Part shown: positions 1 through 9,770 of the stretch, piece after piece
Layout of the letters: each line of letters starts with the position of its first letter
How positions within the stretch are numbered: the first letter of the stretch is position 1
Assembly (NCBI GenBank): GCA_028023455.1
Contig: JAQFVV010006221.1
Span: 207,001-271,000 of the forward strand
Direction: 5' to 3'
DNA from: Epiperipatus broadwayi
Lineage: Eukaryota > Onychophora > Udeonychophora > Euonychophora > Peripatidae
DNA length: 64,000 bases
The notes under the pieces: generated by a model
Database searches by the model: none
What the model was told of the DNA's origin: nothing
What the model saw: the letters and a program-made list of their open reading frames with translations, nothing else
Program-made: the position numbers and the translations under genes

Positions 1-1470
1 GTATGAAGAAAGGAAAGGCTCCAGGAAATGATGGAATTATAATTGATATATTAAAAGAAGCAGGTGAAGAAATAGAAACAATTTTAGCAAAGTTATATAC
101 CAAATGTCTAAATGATAAAGATGTACCGGAAGATTGGAAGAATGCAGTAATAATATTAATATTTAAAAAAGGTGATAAAGAAGATATTAGAAATTACAGA
201 CCTATCAGCCTTTTATCAGTTTTATATAAAAATTTTACCAAGATAATTACAACTCATCTACAGAGAACTTTGGATTTCCACCAACCAAGAGAACAAGCTG
301 GATTTAAAAGTGGTTTTTAGTACAATAGATCATATCCAGGTATTGAGAGAAGTCATAGAAAGGACAAATGAATATGAGTTGTCATTATGTTTTGGATTTG
401 TAGATTATGAAAAGGCATTCGATTCTATACACATTTCTTCAGTGATTAAAGCATTGGATCATCAAGGTATAGATCCAGGATATTGTCATATTTTAAAGAA
501 TATTTATAAAAATGCAACAGCAACAATTAGATTACATAATGATACTGGAAAAATCAACATTGAGAAAGGTGTAAGACAAGGTGACTCCATATCTCCAAAA
601 CTCTTTACAGCAGTGCTGCAAGAAGTATTTTGTGGATTAAAATGGGAAACTAAAGGAGTGAAAGTAAATGGAGAGTATTTAAGTCATTTAGATTTCACAG
701 ATGATGTAGTTGTTTTTGCAAATAATGCTTCAGAGCTGCAGGAAATGTTGCAGGAGTTAGCAGATGAAAGTAGGAAAGTAGGACTAAAGATAAATGTTAA
801 AAAGACTAAAATAATGTTTAATCGATTTGCTCAAAATATGAAAATAAAGATTGATTATGAAGAATTAGAAGAAGTTAACAGTTACAAATACTTTGGTCAG
901 ATTATTAATACAAATGGAAACATAATGGAGGAAATTAATCATAGAATTAAACTTGGCTGGAGTGCTTTTGGTAGAAATATCTTGATACTAAAAGGAAATA
1001 TGCCTATGTGTTTGAAAAGGATGTTTTTTAACAAATGTGTTTTACCAGTTCTTACTTATGGATCTGAGACTTGGACATTTAATAGAAGAGCAATACAGAG
1101 ACTTCAGACCACTCAAAGGAGTATGGAGAGATGTATGTTGGGAGTAACAAGAAGAGATCGAAAACGCAATGTATGGGTAAGACAACAAACAGGTGTTACT
1201 GACCTTATTGAAAAAATTAAAAGATTGAAATGGAGTTGGGCTGGACATATTGCTAGAAGAGATGATAATAGATGGACAATTGAAATTTTAAACTGGATTC
1301 CAAGAGATTGTAAAAGACCCAGAAAGAGGCCACATGTGAGATGGATGGATGAAATAAGAAAATGTGCAGGGGTGTTGTGGAGAAGAGAAGCTAAAGATCG
1401 GAGAAGATGGATTAAACTTGGAGAGACCTTCATCCTGCAGTGGATTGATAATAGTTGATGATGATGATGA
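1..1470 (+). mobile_element. RTE-like LINE, copy A, cut by the window edge
   Basis: This is the 3' part of a non-LTR retrotransposon. It begins inside the reverse-transcriptase domain at the window edge and ends in a (TGA)n tail at about 1456-1470. Simple-repeat 3' tails are typical of the RTE clade. The same 3' end recurs in the window at 1504, 37582, 47692 and 54711. The protein resembles animal RTE proteins often annotated as craniofacial development protein 2-like (recognised by eye, not by search). It faces copy B tail to tail, with about 33 bp between the two 3' ends. Confidence 0.93.
3..1458 (+). pseudogene. RTE reverse transcriptase, frameshifted
   Basis: The protein would copy element RNA into DNA by target-primed reverse transcription. 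Two overlapping reading frames cover it: 3-320 holds the first RT motifs (the APGNDG and RNYRPISL blocks), and 310-1458 holds the rest (382 residues). In the second frame the motif A block VDYEKAFDS is at residues 31-39, GVRQGDSISP at 87-96, and the catalytic box FTDD at 129-132, where most relatives have FADD. The C-terminal thumb and tail carry YGSETW and the basic CKRPRKRPHVRW segment. The break is a run of five T at 314-318, where copies B and D have four, so one inserted T separates the frames. The endonuclease lies upstream of the window. Apart from this slip the copy is nearly intact, so it is fairly young. Confidence 0.92.
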
Positions 1471-1503
1471 ACTATTGTATGTATGATAAATATATCACAT
1501 CAT

Positions 1504-3085
1504 GTCATCATCAACCATTATCAATCCACTGCAGGATGAAGGTCTCTCCAAGTTCAATCTATCTTCTTCAATTTTTAGCTTCCCTTCTCCACATCACCCC
1601 TTCAATCCATCCATCTCACATGTGGTCTCTTTCTGGGTCTTTTACAATATCTTGGAATCTGGTTTAAGATTTCAATTGTCCATCTCTTACCATCTCTTCT
1701 AGCAATATGTTCAGCCCAACTCCACTTCAGTCTTTTAATTTTTTCAATGAGGTCAATAACATCTGCTTGTTCTCTTACCCATATATTGTATTTTTGATCT
1801 CTTCTTGTTACTCCCAACATGCACCTCTCTATACTTCTTTGAGTGGTCTGAAGTCTCTGTATTGCTCTTCTATTAAGGGTCCGTCTCAGATCCATAAATA
1901 AGAACTTGTAAAACACATTTATTAAAAACCTTCCTTTTCAAACACATATGCATATTTCCTTTTAGTATCAAGTTATTTCTACCAAAAGTATTCCAACCAA
2001 GTTTAATTCTATAATTAATTTCATCCATTATGTTTCCATCTATATTAATAATCTGACCAAGGTATTTGCAGCTGTTAACTTCTTCTAACTCATCATAATC
2101 AATCTTTATTTTCATATTTTGAGAATATCCATCAAACATTACTTTAGTTTTTTTAACATTTATCCTTAGTCCTACTTTTCTACTTTCATAATCTACAAAT
2201 CCAAAGCATAATGGCAACTCATATTTATTTGTCTTTTCTATAACTTCTCTCAATACCTGAATATGATCTACTGTACTAAAACCACTTTTAAATCCAGCTT
2301 GTTTTCTTGGTTGGTGGAAAGCCAATGTTCTCTGCAGATGAGTTATAATTATCTTGGTAAAAATTTTGTATAAAAATGATAAAAGGCTGATAGGTCTGTA
2401 ATTTCTAATATCTTCTTTATCACCTTTTTAAATATTAATATTAATACTGCATTCTTACAATCATCTGGTACATTTTTATCATTTAGACATTTGTATATAA
2501 CTTTGCTAAAAAAATTCTAATTCTTCAGCTGCTTCTTTTAATATATCAATTATAATTCCATCATTACCGGGAGCTTTTCTTTTCTTCATAAATTTAATTG
2601 GATGTCTCACTTCTTCATTTAAAATTCTGGACAATTCATAAGATATAATAGATGTATGAAGGACTTGTTCTTTATTACATTATAATTTTTGATAGAAGTC
2701 TTCTACCCATTTTATGATATCATCTCTCTTTTTAGTAATAATTCCATCTTTATTTCTTATTGCAGATATAAATTTCCTACCAATACCAAAATGTTGTTTT
2801 ACACTCTTGAGACTTTTATTCATTTTTACAGCTTTTCTTGCTAGTTCACAGTTATACTTTCTTATATCATTTTCAACTCTTTTCCATGTCATTTTACAGA
2901 ATTCGAGGTATTCAATCCTTTTTAATGCATCATTTTTGTATATCTTCATACTCCTTCTTTTCTTCATAAATTCTCTAGTCTCAGTAGAAATTTTATTAGT
3001 CATTTGCTGCTTTTTTTTACCAGCTATCTTTGTTGCAGTTTTTCATATTAATTTCATTCAAATCTTAATCATATTCAAAATCTAC
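1504..3085 (-). mobile_element. RTE-like LINE, copy B, longest 5' extent
   Basis: Reading on the minus strand, this copy runs from a linker upstream of the RT (about 3003) through the RT to the 3' end and the short TGA tail at 1504-1510. It reaches further 5' than the other copies. The 5' limit at about 3085 is a guess, because homology cannot be followed further without another copy. It lies tail to tail with copy A, so the pair forms an imperfect inverted repeat of about 1.4 kb. Confidence 0.88.
1602..3003 (-). pseudogene. RTE reverse transcriptase with catalytic core deleted
   Basis: Three open stretches on the minus strand cover the protein. The first, 2680-3003, is a lysine-rich linker between endonuclease and RT. 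The second, 1873-2325, runs from FHQPRKQAGFKSGF into the thumb. The third, 1602-1916, is the C-terminal basic tail. Compared with copy A, 357 bp (119 codons) are missing between VDYE and SRKVG, at 2184-2189. This removes motif A's aspartate, the GVRQGDS block and the FTDD box while staying in frame. The deletion ends coincide with a 6-bp repeat (ATGAAA) present at both edges in copy A (407-412 and 764-769). The stretch 2325-2680 holds frame-broken N-terminal RT. The copy cannot encode an active polymerase. Confidence 0.9.
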
Positions 3086-3127
3086 TAATACTTGAAACCG
3101 ATATATATATATATATAAGTATACTTA

Positions 3128-3570
3128 TTTCAAATATTACAAATTCAGCCAGTATCCTGCCCATTCTTCTTCTGTGTATTTAAATAGATAAGGTTCTATA
3201 CATGAGAGGTCAGAATGACTTAAGGTCAACATGGGATAGACTATAATATTGGCATCACCAAGGGATTTTGGCTTTCCAACATCAGATTTTTAATGGTATG
3301 GATGGCTGAAGAGTTAGAGGGTGGAGTAGATTGAAGCCATTCCATTAAAGTTTGAAAATTTGCTATCTTAATATAAACCAAGCACTAATTGCATATATAG
3401 GTGGGAAATGATTAACTGGATCAACTGATGAGTGCTGTTTCAGCATGAAATATGTATATTGGATATCATTTATCTTTTTCACATGTATGTGGTCAGGTTT
3501 ATCAATTGTATGAGATAGAGTGGATCACTTAAGGGAGCTTGAAAGTCTGTGTTCAAATTCCTTATAATAT
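3128..3570 (+). mobile_element. HH-A repeat, single-orientation copy
   Basis: This is a dispersed family of about 430 bp, defined by alignment within the window (16170-16575 minus, 21185-21885, 30838-31395, 32030-32460). From the left it has a block containing AAGGTCAACATGGG, then AAAGTTTGAAAATTTGCTAT, then the hammerhead-like segment at 3406-3471. The 3' part holds a tRNA-like stretch with a B-box-like GTTCAAATTCC near 3560. No protein is encoded. It may be a SINE- or retrozyme-like non-autonomous element. I do not recognise it as a named family. Confidence 0.8.
3406..3471 (+). ncRNA. Hammerhead ribozyme candidate, type I layout (HH-A)
   Basis: The box CTGATGA is at 3425-3431. Stem II is GTGCTG/CAGCAT (3432-3437 with 3441-3446, one G-U pair) with a 3-nt loop, and GAAA is at 3447-3450. 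Stem III would be the 8-nt near-palindrome ATATGTAT (3450-3457), followed by A3458 as the NUH residue. Proximal stem I pairs 3421-3424 with 3459-3462, and distal stem I pairs AAATGAT (3406-3412) with ATCATTT (3465-3471). The universally conserved core residues are all present. Self-cleavage has not been shown. Confidence 0.6.
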
Positions 3571-4287
3571 ATAACTATTATTTATTTAAAGTTTTAAATA
3601 TAATTTTTAGAGTAATAAAATGTTAAATAAATAAATAAATGATTAATTACATATTTAAAATAATAAACAATGTAGTTCTCTAAAGAGAAAAAACCTCTTC
3701 AATAGAGTTTAAAAAATAGTAAGGGAGAAAATATTACTGAAAGGCACACTTGCCCACTACCATGAGATGAACATTTTAGTTTTTCTCTAAGCCTGTTTTA
3801 TTTTTTGGCTAACAATGCCTAGATATTCACTTAGACAAATAATTAAAGGCTATTTTAATTTTTTTTCAGACTATAAATAGACATATATTTTTTTTATATG
3901 ATAGCCTGCCAATATCCAATGTTAGTTTTATCTAGACTAAATTTATACTCCAGATTGAGGTCATTGATAGTTGGGTGCATTAGTCATTACTCCATAAAGA
4001 CATTTTAATTAGTTATATATATAAAATATCTATATGTAATTAGAAAGGAAATAACCGGACCTTCATTGAGGTAAGTAAACGATCAACTATGCAAAGATAG
4101 AATAATACCAATCTATCCTTTAGTTTTGTTGGTATTTAGGCTTAGATCATTGATGTTGTTATATGTATTGTTTAAATTTAACTAGAGAATAAATAATCTG
4201 AAATCACTATTTAAGTATTGAGAGAATCAAGGCAGAGTAACAACCTCCAAATATCAAATGAAACATCAATGTAACAATAAATATTCA
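3571..4287. other. AT-rich DNA, nothing recognised
   Basis: No open frame with family motifs, no repeat shared with the rest of the window, and only short A or T runs. Confidence 0.6.
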
Positions 4288-4660
4288 TAGCTTAACTGTT
4301 GCAACACACTCAAATAATAATAAAACTCTCTATATGTATTGCCACTCAGTCCAAGACAGAGTAATCAATGGATGCCAGAAGCTCCTTGAGCATAAAATCC
4401 CCATCTAATGCCTACTCATCTAATATCCCCAGATTAGTTTCTGGCTTGTGGCCTTCGTCAGTGAGGAGCCTTGGATCTGAGAGCACTGCACCCTAGATCT
4501 TAGGATCTAATGCAACCCTCCAGCAGCCACCTTTTATCTCTATTTTTAACTACAAAATTATGAATCTTAAATTGAAAACACCATAATATTTTAAATCCAT
4601 TAGCTTATATGGTCATTAGCTTATATAGTCATAATAAATGGTGATCATGTGATGTTTATT
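4288..4660 (+). mobile_element. HH-B repeat
   Basis: It begins with the family's 5' block (AAACTCTCTATATGTATTGC, a variant of AAACTCTCCATACAGTAGTG). It continues through ATCAATGGATGCCAGAAG, CCCATCTAATGCCTACTCAT and the antisense hammerhead-like segment, then a middle block shared with 39180-39330 (CACTGCACC, CCTCCAGCAGCCACC). It ends with GTGATCATGTGATGTTTA. It is non-coding. Copies with clear target-site duplications occur at 33215-33562 and 59642-59905. Confidence 0.8.
4415..4480 (-). ncRNA. Hammerhead-like motif (HH-B), decayed
   Basis: On the minus strand the order is CCTCA (proximal stem I), CTGACGA (a valid CUGANGA box, 4455-4461), a short hairpin GGC/GCC with one unpaired A on each side, GAAA (4438-4441), CTAATC (CTAGTC in other copies, giving stem III plus a GUC cleavage site), then TGGGG, which pairs with CCTCA. 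A distal block ATCCAA can pair with TTAGAT with one mismatch. The unpaired A next to the core makes this family weaker than HH-A or HH-C. Confidence 0.4.
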
Positions 4661-4881
4661 GATTCAAATAATAATAGGTAAAAAATAAATATATTTTAAG
4701 GTGGTGTGGTTGATTTTGAATATGTCCAAAAAAAATTCAATCATTAAATAATAATAAAAGTAGTTGACATGTTTCAGAATTATAGTATTTCTATAGTAAA
4801 TACATCAAATAAATCTCATATTTAAATTAATTCTTTTTAATGTTTTATATATATATTCGATGCATGCATATTTCAGAAATC

Positions 4882-5140
4882 TATTTAAAATGTAATGATA
4901 AATTTATTTTAAACGCACATTATTATATTAAATAATATTTACTAAGGCTGTACCTCAAAAATATATGTCTGAAAAATGTGAAGGTAGGGACCTCTACAGG
5001 TCTTAACCACAAGCTTACACTTTTTTCTTCCAAAGCGTAAGCTTGGGGTTAAGACCTGTAGAGGTCCCTACCTTCGCATTTTTCAGACGTATATTCTTGA
5101 GGTTACAGCCTTAGTAAATATTATTTAAAATGTAATGATA
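4882..5140. repeat. Foldback hairpin element with 19-bp target-site duplication
   Basis: A nearly perfect inverted repeat (arms about 4931-5017 and 5038-5124) sits in a 221-bp element at 4901-5121. An exact 19-bp direct repeat (TATTTAAAATGTAATGATA) flanks it at 4882-4900 and 5122-5140. A sister copy of 223 bp is at 36156-36378. Both share the same left lead-in (ACGCACATT), the same arms (containing ACCTCTACAGGTCTTAACC) and the same loop. Long, variable-length duplications point to target-primed reverse transcription rather than cut-and-paste transposition. Confidence 0.88.
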
Positions 5141-5603
5141 TATGGACAGTAAAAAAAAAATATATAAATTATCAGCCAATGTTGTTTCCTTACATACATA
5201 AATATAAATATACCTATACATATACTGTATATTGTATTGGTTCAGACTTCTTTTTGAAATAAAGTTAGTGTGATCTTATAAGCTTTTCACCCACACACAA
5301 TGTATATAAAAAAAAGAAAGAAAAAATATATAAGCAAAAGTATTTAGATCTGATTTTTTTTCTGAAAGATACAAGATATTTATTTTTTCATTCTTATTTA
5401 TAACAGCAAGATATATATATATTTTTAAAGAACAAAAAAGAGTGTTTTTTATTATTTAAATTAATTTGTAATAATAGATAAAAGTACACAGATCTATTAC
5501 ACCTAATCATGAATAGCGTTTGTATTTATATAAAGTTGTCAGGAATGCCAGTTTTTTTAGTTGTTGTGTTTAGAGAGAGAAAAGTTTTTTTCCTATATCC
5601 TCA
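5141..5603. other. AT-rich DNA, nothing recognised
   Basis: Short TA and A runs only; no coding or repeat signal seen. Confidence 0.6.
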
Positions 5604-5727
5604 TTGTCAAGAAACTTTATATATATATATGTCAAAGCACTGACCGGGAAGCGAACCCGAGCCAGCTGCTTGGGAGACAGCTATGGTAACCGATAGGCTA
5701 CCAACGCTTGACTTGTCAAGAATCTTT
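5604..5727 (-). mobile_element. tRNA-derived SINE with 15-bp target-site duplication
   Basis: The minus strand of 5631-5712 folds as a tRNA-like body. It has an A-box-like D arm (GGTAGCCTATCGGTTACC), an anticodon arm GCTGT-CTCCCAA-GCAGC (anticodon CCC, glycine-like) and the B box GGGTTCGCTTCCCGG. A short (AT)n tail follows. Direct repeats at 5604-5618 and 5713-5727 (TTGTCAAGAAACTTT and TTGTCAAGAATCTTT) mark insertion by retroposition. The element is almost nothing but a tRNA plus a tail. A functional tRNA gene is less likely because the acceptor ends do not pair well. Confidence 0.8.
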
Positions 5728-6984
5728 GGATTACTTTAACCAGCAAATTACATATAACAGCATTCCAGAAAATTAAGCTGATTAAAACAGCATTTTAAGA
5801 GAGCGAATTTGTGAATTATCAACACAGCTAATATGGAAAACTGTGCAATATCTGAAATCACATTATGGTGGGGTGAACATTTAATTAGTACACTAGCTAA
5901 TTAAACCTGGAAATATGTAGCTTCCTGCAGATGCCAGTTTTAAAAGTGTCTCATTCTTACATTGTGTATCTAGAATTAGCAGTATCTATTGTCTTTCACG
6001 TGATTTCTGTTGACCTATTCTGTTATACCATCATTCTAGATGGAGAATAATTCAAAAAAAGTATATACAATGTAGCCTTAAACCCTAAAAACTGTCTTTA
6101 CAAATCAATTTTTAAAAAGGGCTTGAACGTATATTTTTAGTAGATTAAAATGTAAAATCAGAATTCTGGTGCTTTGGTAAAATTAATTTTTATTTAAATA
6201 AAAGGCATTTGTTTAAAAAAAAAAAAAAAAATTTATATCAAATATTAAAATTAAAATTAATTTTCTCCAAATAATTTTCACATTTCGTTTTTCCTTTAAA
6301 TATCTATTTATTTATTTTTATCCTTAACATTTTTTTAAAATGCTAAAGCAAATCCAATTTATAATTAATTTTTTGTTCAATTATTAATATTTAGTATAAC
6401 TTTGATATATCTGTTTATCGATTGTTTGATGTTCTGCCAATTTTTATTTGTATGATTAAAGCAATAGTTAAATAATAATAATTATATTATTGTTTTATAT
6501 TGGATGTAAGTATGTCTTATGTCATAAATTAAATTCAATCTATTTCAATGAATTTTCTCCATTATGAATACATACTCGCCTAAAATATATATTCATATTT
6601 TATTTATGTGTTGAATTTATTCCTAAGTGTCATTTAAGGAGTGTAAATGTTATAAATAAAATTTTATTTTCCTTACATTCATAATATTTTAAGTCTAATC
6701 GACGATTTCTTTCTTTCATTCCAAACTAGTTAAAAATAGCTATTATGTTATGCCATGTTTTTATTTGGAGCTGGTAGTGGATAAATGGATGGACTAACAT
6801 CTAGAACCTGGCCTATAGATGTTTCTCATTTTAGAGATGGTGTCCTAATCTACAGTATGACAAATTAGTATTTGTTATGAGTAAGTCACAAATCTTTTAT
6901 TGTTTTTTAATTTGTTTTAAAAATTCTGATTGTTTATTATTTTTACTTTTATTCTAGTTTTGTTTAATACTCATTTACATTATA
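5728..6984. other. AT-rich DNA with one long A run
   Basis: No gene or repeat family recognised. A run of about 17 A lies at 6215-6231 and could be the tail of an unrecognised retroposon. Confidence 0.55.
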
Positions 6985-7088
6985 CTATGTAACTACATGC
7001 AGTGGTTGTAATTTCTCTCCACTTAGGTGGATGGTAGATTGTGTATGGTGATTATTATTTTTATTTTCACTGGTGAATAATTAAATTA
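6985..7088. repeat. Minisatellite, left part
   Basis: Degenerate units resembling GTGAATTGTAGATCATATGT followed by a T/C-rich TTTCTCTCCAC segment. It matches the larger array at 8215-9095 and is separated from it by the HH-B/LX composite insertion. Confidence 0.6.
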
Positions 7089-7146
7089 AAACCATCAAAA
7101 CATCACATGACCATCATTTCCTGTGCTTTTCAAGTTGTTATAACAA

Positions 7147-8111
7147 TATGTGATGTGATGTATTGTGGCTTCTCCTTAAACGAAGTCAAGAATATCTCAG
7201 CAATTATGCCCAGATAAACCCGTTAGCCACTTTATTTTCCATTCCCCACTCTAAATTTTCCCATATTCTGCTTCATCCCATTTCCACAACATAATCTTTA
7301 TCAACTCTATAACCTTTATATCTAAATCCCCTTTATCTTTTCCCAAACCCAGCATAAAAACCAATAATTCACTTTCTGTATAATCACTTTTTTCATATTT
7401 ATTCTTCCATAACTTCATTATATGTACCCTTTCTGTTTTCAAGCATTTACATTCAATTAACAAATGCCTAATATTTTCTATTCCTTCCTTACATAATTTA
7501 CAAAATAAATCACCCATTTTTTTCCATTTACATGTATATTCTCTTGTAGCTAAAGATCTCATTCAAGCCTTAAATAATAAACTACTTTCCTTACTATTAT
7601 CATATATTAACTCACACCTAATATTCTGTTTATTTCTATATATATGTAAACTCTTTTTACTCTCCATACTATTTCTCCATCTCTCTAACTCCCTATTCTT
7701 TATTAATAAATCTATTCTTTTATCCCTTTTCTTACTACTACAACACCCAACAATCCTCTTAACACAATCATCCCATCTTTTGTACAAATATACTAATATA
7801 AATTCTATATCCAAATCTTTTGCATACCGCATTACCTTTCTCACCCATCTTGTTACCTGCCCTTTACTCATAACCCAATTAAATACTATTTTAGCTATTC
7901 TTTTATTATCCATAAACTGCAATCTACCAAACATTTTCATTTTACTTTTTGCATCTCTCATATGAAAACTTGACCATCCCATTTAAGCTTGAATTGCCTC
8001 TTTTGCTGTCCATACATATGCATCCAATGCATGTCTTCCTACTTCCCTTTGAACTTTTTCTAAGTAATTTAATACCTCTTTACTAACATATAATGCATCA
8101 TTACCATATGT
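7147..8111 (-). mobile_element. LX non-LTR retrotransposon, copy 1, 5' truncated
   Basis: The minus strand carries the C-terminal third of a reverse transcriptase polyprotein and a 3' untranslated end. That end contains TTAAGGAGAAGCCACAATAC followed by ACATCACATCACAT repeats (7147-7165). The 17634-18385 and 41958-44025 copies share this end. The 5' truncation point falls directly against the HH-B palindrome. Confidence 0.85.
7251..8111 (-). pseudogene. LX polyprotein C-terminus with zinc knuckle
   Basis: From 8111 leftward on the minus strand the frame reads ...YVSKEVLNYLEKVQREVGRH..., the post-RT thumb region of non-LTR elements. A stop at 7983-7985 precedes MGWSSFHMRDAKSK. The frame 7563-7982 (139 aa) then runs through GRLQFMDNKRIAKIVFNWV, and a second frame, 7251-7562 (103 aa), abuts it. 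The second frame has a CCHC knuckle C-x2-C-x8-H-x4-C (C21, C24, H33, C38), a motif common after the RT in LINE proteins. Two in-frame stops inactivate it. I cannot assign the clade; CR1/L2-like is possible. Confidence 0.85.
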
Positions 8112-8214
8112 AAACTCTCTATACAATAGTGCCACCTAGTGCAAGCCTTAGTAATCAATGGATGCTAAGGCTTGCACTGAGTGATTGTATGAAGAGTTTG
8201 TTACTGTTAAATTT

Positions 8215-9095
8215 TAGATTATATACAGATTAATTGTAGATTACATGTGACTTTTACTGCTCTTTTTCACACATGCATGGTAATTATCATTTCTGTCCAC
8301 ACTTGTGAACTATACTTTATATATGGTGATTATTCTTTCTTTTCATACTGGTGAATTATAGATTTAAATGATTGTTTTTCTCCACCTAGATACATTGTAA
8401 ATCATATGTGATTATTGTTTTTATACTATTGAATTGTAAATCATATATATAATTATTCCTTTCCATGTTAGTGAATTGTCTATCATATGAGATTTTTTTT
8501 TCTATATTGACAAACTGTAAATCATAGTATAATAATTATTGATTCTTTCCCCACTGGTGAGTGATAGGTACAGATGGTGGTTGCTGTTTCTCTCTATACT
8601 TATGAATTATAGATCATCTATCCACATATGAATTGTAGATCATATATGGTAATTGTTATTTCTCTCTACAATGATGAGTTGTGTAAATCTTATGTAATGA
8701 TTGTTGTTCCTTTCCACATAAGCAAATTGTGACTCAAATACAGTAATTGTTGTTTCCACACTTTTAAATTATAAATCATATATATATGACTTATTTTTCT
8801 TAATGATAACGAATTGTAGACCATATGTGATGATTGTTATTTCTCCCTATTGATGAATAATATAATAGATCATAAATGATGATAGTTCTTTCTCTCCATA
8901 GTCATTATTTATATGTATGTGATAATTATTTCTTACCATGGCTATATTTATCATTTATATATCATATTATGGGATAGCTATTTCTTACCATGGTGGATAA
9001 CTGTAAATCATGTGATAATTGTGGGGATTTTTTTGTCCATGCTGATAAATTATAGATCATAAGATGGGTGATTGTTTCTCTTCATCCGAGTGAAT
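8215..9095. repeat. Degenerate minisatellite, unit about 55-60 bp
   Basis: About fifteen diverged units, each with GAATTGTAGATCAT, then a TGTGATGATTGTT-like block and a pyrimidine block TTTCTCTCCA. It continues the array begun at 6985. No function is visible. The divergence suggests an old array. Confidence 0.75.
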
Positions 9096-9160
9096 TGGGC
9101 ATCACGAATCAATAACTTACCAAAAGAAATGTAATTGTAATTTAAATTAAAGAAAAGTGA

Positions 9161-9275
9161 GTCAAGCATTGTTAGCCGAGAGGTCAACGCAGCTGCCTTG
9201 CAAGCAAGCAGTTGGTTGCAGACGGTTGTCGCGGGTTCACCTCCCGGCCGATGCTATGACATATGGAAAAAAAAA
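9161..9275 (+). mobile_element. tRNA-derived SINE with A tail and internal insertion
   Basis: It starts GTCAAGCATTGTTAGCCGAG (A-box region), has GCAGCTGCCTTGCAAG as anticodon arm and GGGTTCACCTCCCGGCC as B box, and ends GATGCTATGACATATGG plus A9. It is the same family as 41502-41597. It carries about 20 extra bases (around AGCAGTTGGTTGCAGACGG), which look like a local duplication of the anticodon arm. Target-site duplication is not clear. Confidence 0.72.
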
Positions 9276-9364
9276 GAAGTGTTTATTATCAATTATTTTT
9301 AAATTAAAAATTAACTGTGATAAAACACAGTTGCTGAAGCTTTAAACATAAAATTATAACAATA

Positions 9365-9410
9365 AAGCTGAGCGCTTTCGGGGGACTTAAGCCTCCATAA
9401 TCATAGCTCA
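9365..9410 (-). ncRNA. Hammerhead-like segment downstream of a Penelope-like remnant
   Basis: The minus strand has GAGCT, then TGATTATG, a GGAGG...CCCCC hairpin, CGAAAGCGCTC and AGCTT. The GAAA plus 6-nt palindrome (AGCGCT) plus C matches the 3' half of the hammerheads elsewhere in the window, and AGCT on both sides could form proximal stem I. The CUGAUGA box is absent, with TGATTAT in its place, so this is at best a decayed or variant motif. The segment is homologous to the arms of the 9771-9985 palindrome. Confidence 0.3.
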
Positions 9411-9515
9411 ATACAAAATAAATACAAAATATAAACACTTATTCATAAGCAAAATGCGTATCTCAAATAAAATGTAAACTAAATCTAAATAAAATACAAT
9501 ATAAATAAATAAATA

Positions 9516-9730
9516 TTATAACGCCCATATTTTAGAAATATTAAAACAAGAATCCTTTCTATTAATAGCATTGGGATTACCAGCTATAAAACAAGCTTCT
9601 TTAATCTTACGCTTTACGTCATTCTTCTCCGTACACACTAATTTTGCCTCTACTGTTTGACATAAGTGTCCAGCCTTATTTTCATGTTCCACAAACACTG
9701 AATTATTTTTATAAGGATTTATTCCGATCT
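9516..9730 (-). pseudogene. Penelope-like element, GIY-YIG C-terminal remnant
   Basis: The minus-strand frame reads through NPYKNNSVFVEHENKAGH, then KNDVKRKIKEACFI and GNPNAINR. Penelope-like elements end in a GIY-YIG endonuclease whose last conserved blocks are an H...GH pair, an R-K-I-x-EA helix and a terminal N-R. Those are exactly the features seen here. Only the last 60-70 residues survive; the GIY and YIG motifs and the reverse transcriptase are not found upstream, where a palindrome begins instead. A second remnant with the same motifs is at 62903-63300. Confidence 0.72.
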
Positions 9731-9770
9731 TTAAAAATGTTACTATTAAAATTTTAGTTAATAAATGTAG

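Larger units (their letters stand above)
7092..8207 (-). mobile_element. HH-B/LX composite insertion
   Basis: The left end (CATCAAAACATCACATGACC) is a diverged copy of the HH-B 3' terminus read backwards. Then comes antisense LX (7147-8111), then the HH-B inner palindrome (AAACTCTCTATACAATAGTG, 8112 onward) and its mirror (TAAGGCTTGCACTGAGTG to GAAGAGTTTGTTACTGTT). The unit interrupts a minisatellite. A possible 7-bp duplication TTAAATT lies at 7081-7087 and 8208-8214, too short to be sure of. Confidence 0.7.

Noticed and set aside
1113-1433. Antisense frame of about 106 codons opposite the RTE C-terminus (also 37244-37618 and 1502-1702)
   Set aside because: Shadow of the conserved RTE coding sequence; the sense frame carries all family motifs.
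4415-4480. Calling every HH-B copy an active hammerhead
   Set aside because: Unpaired A residues sit between stem II and both core boxes, and most copies have core mutations; only the layout is supported.
8215-9095. CRISPR-like array of regularly spaced repeats
   Set aside because: Units are degenerate and contiguous, without unique spacers, in a eukaryotic repeat landscape with no cas genes.
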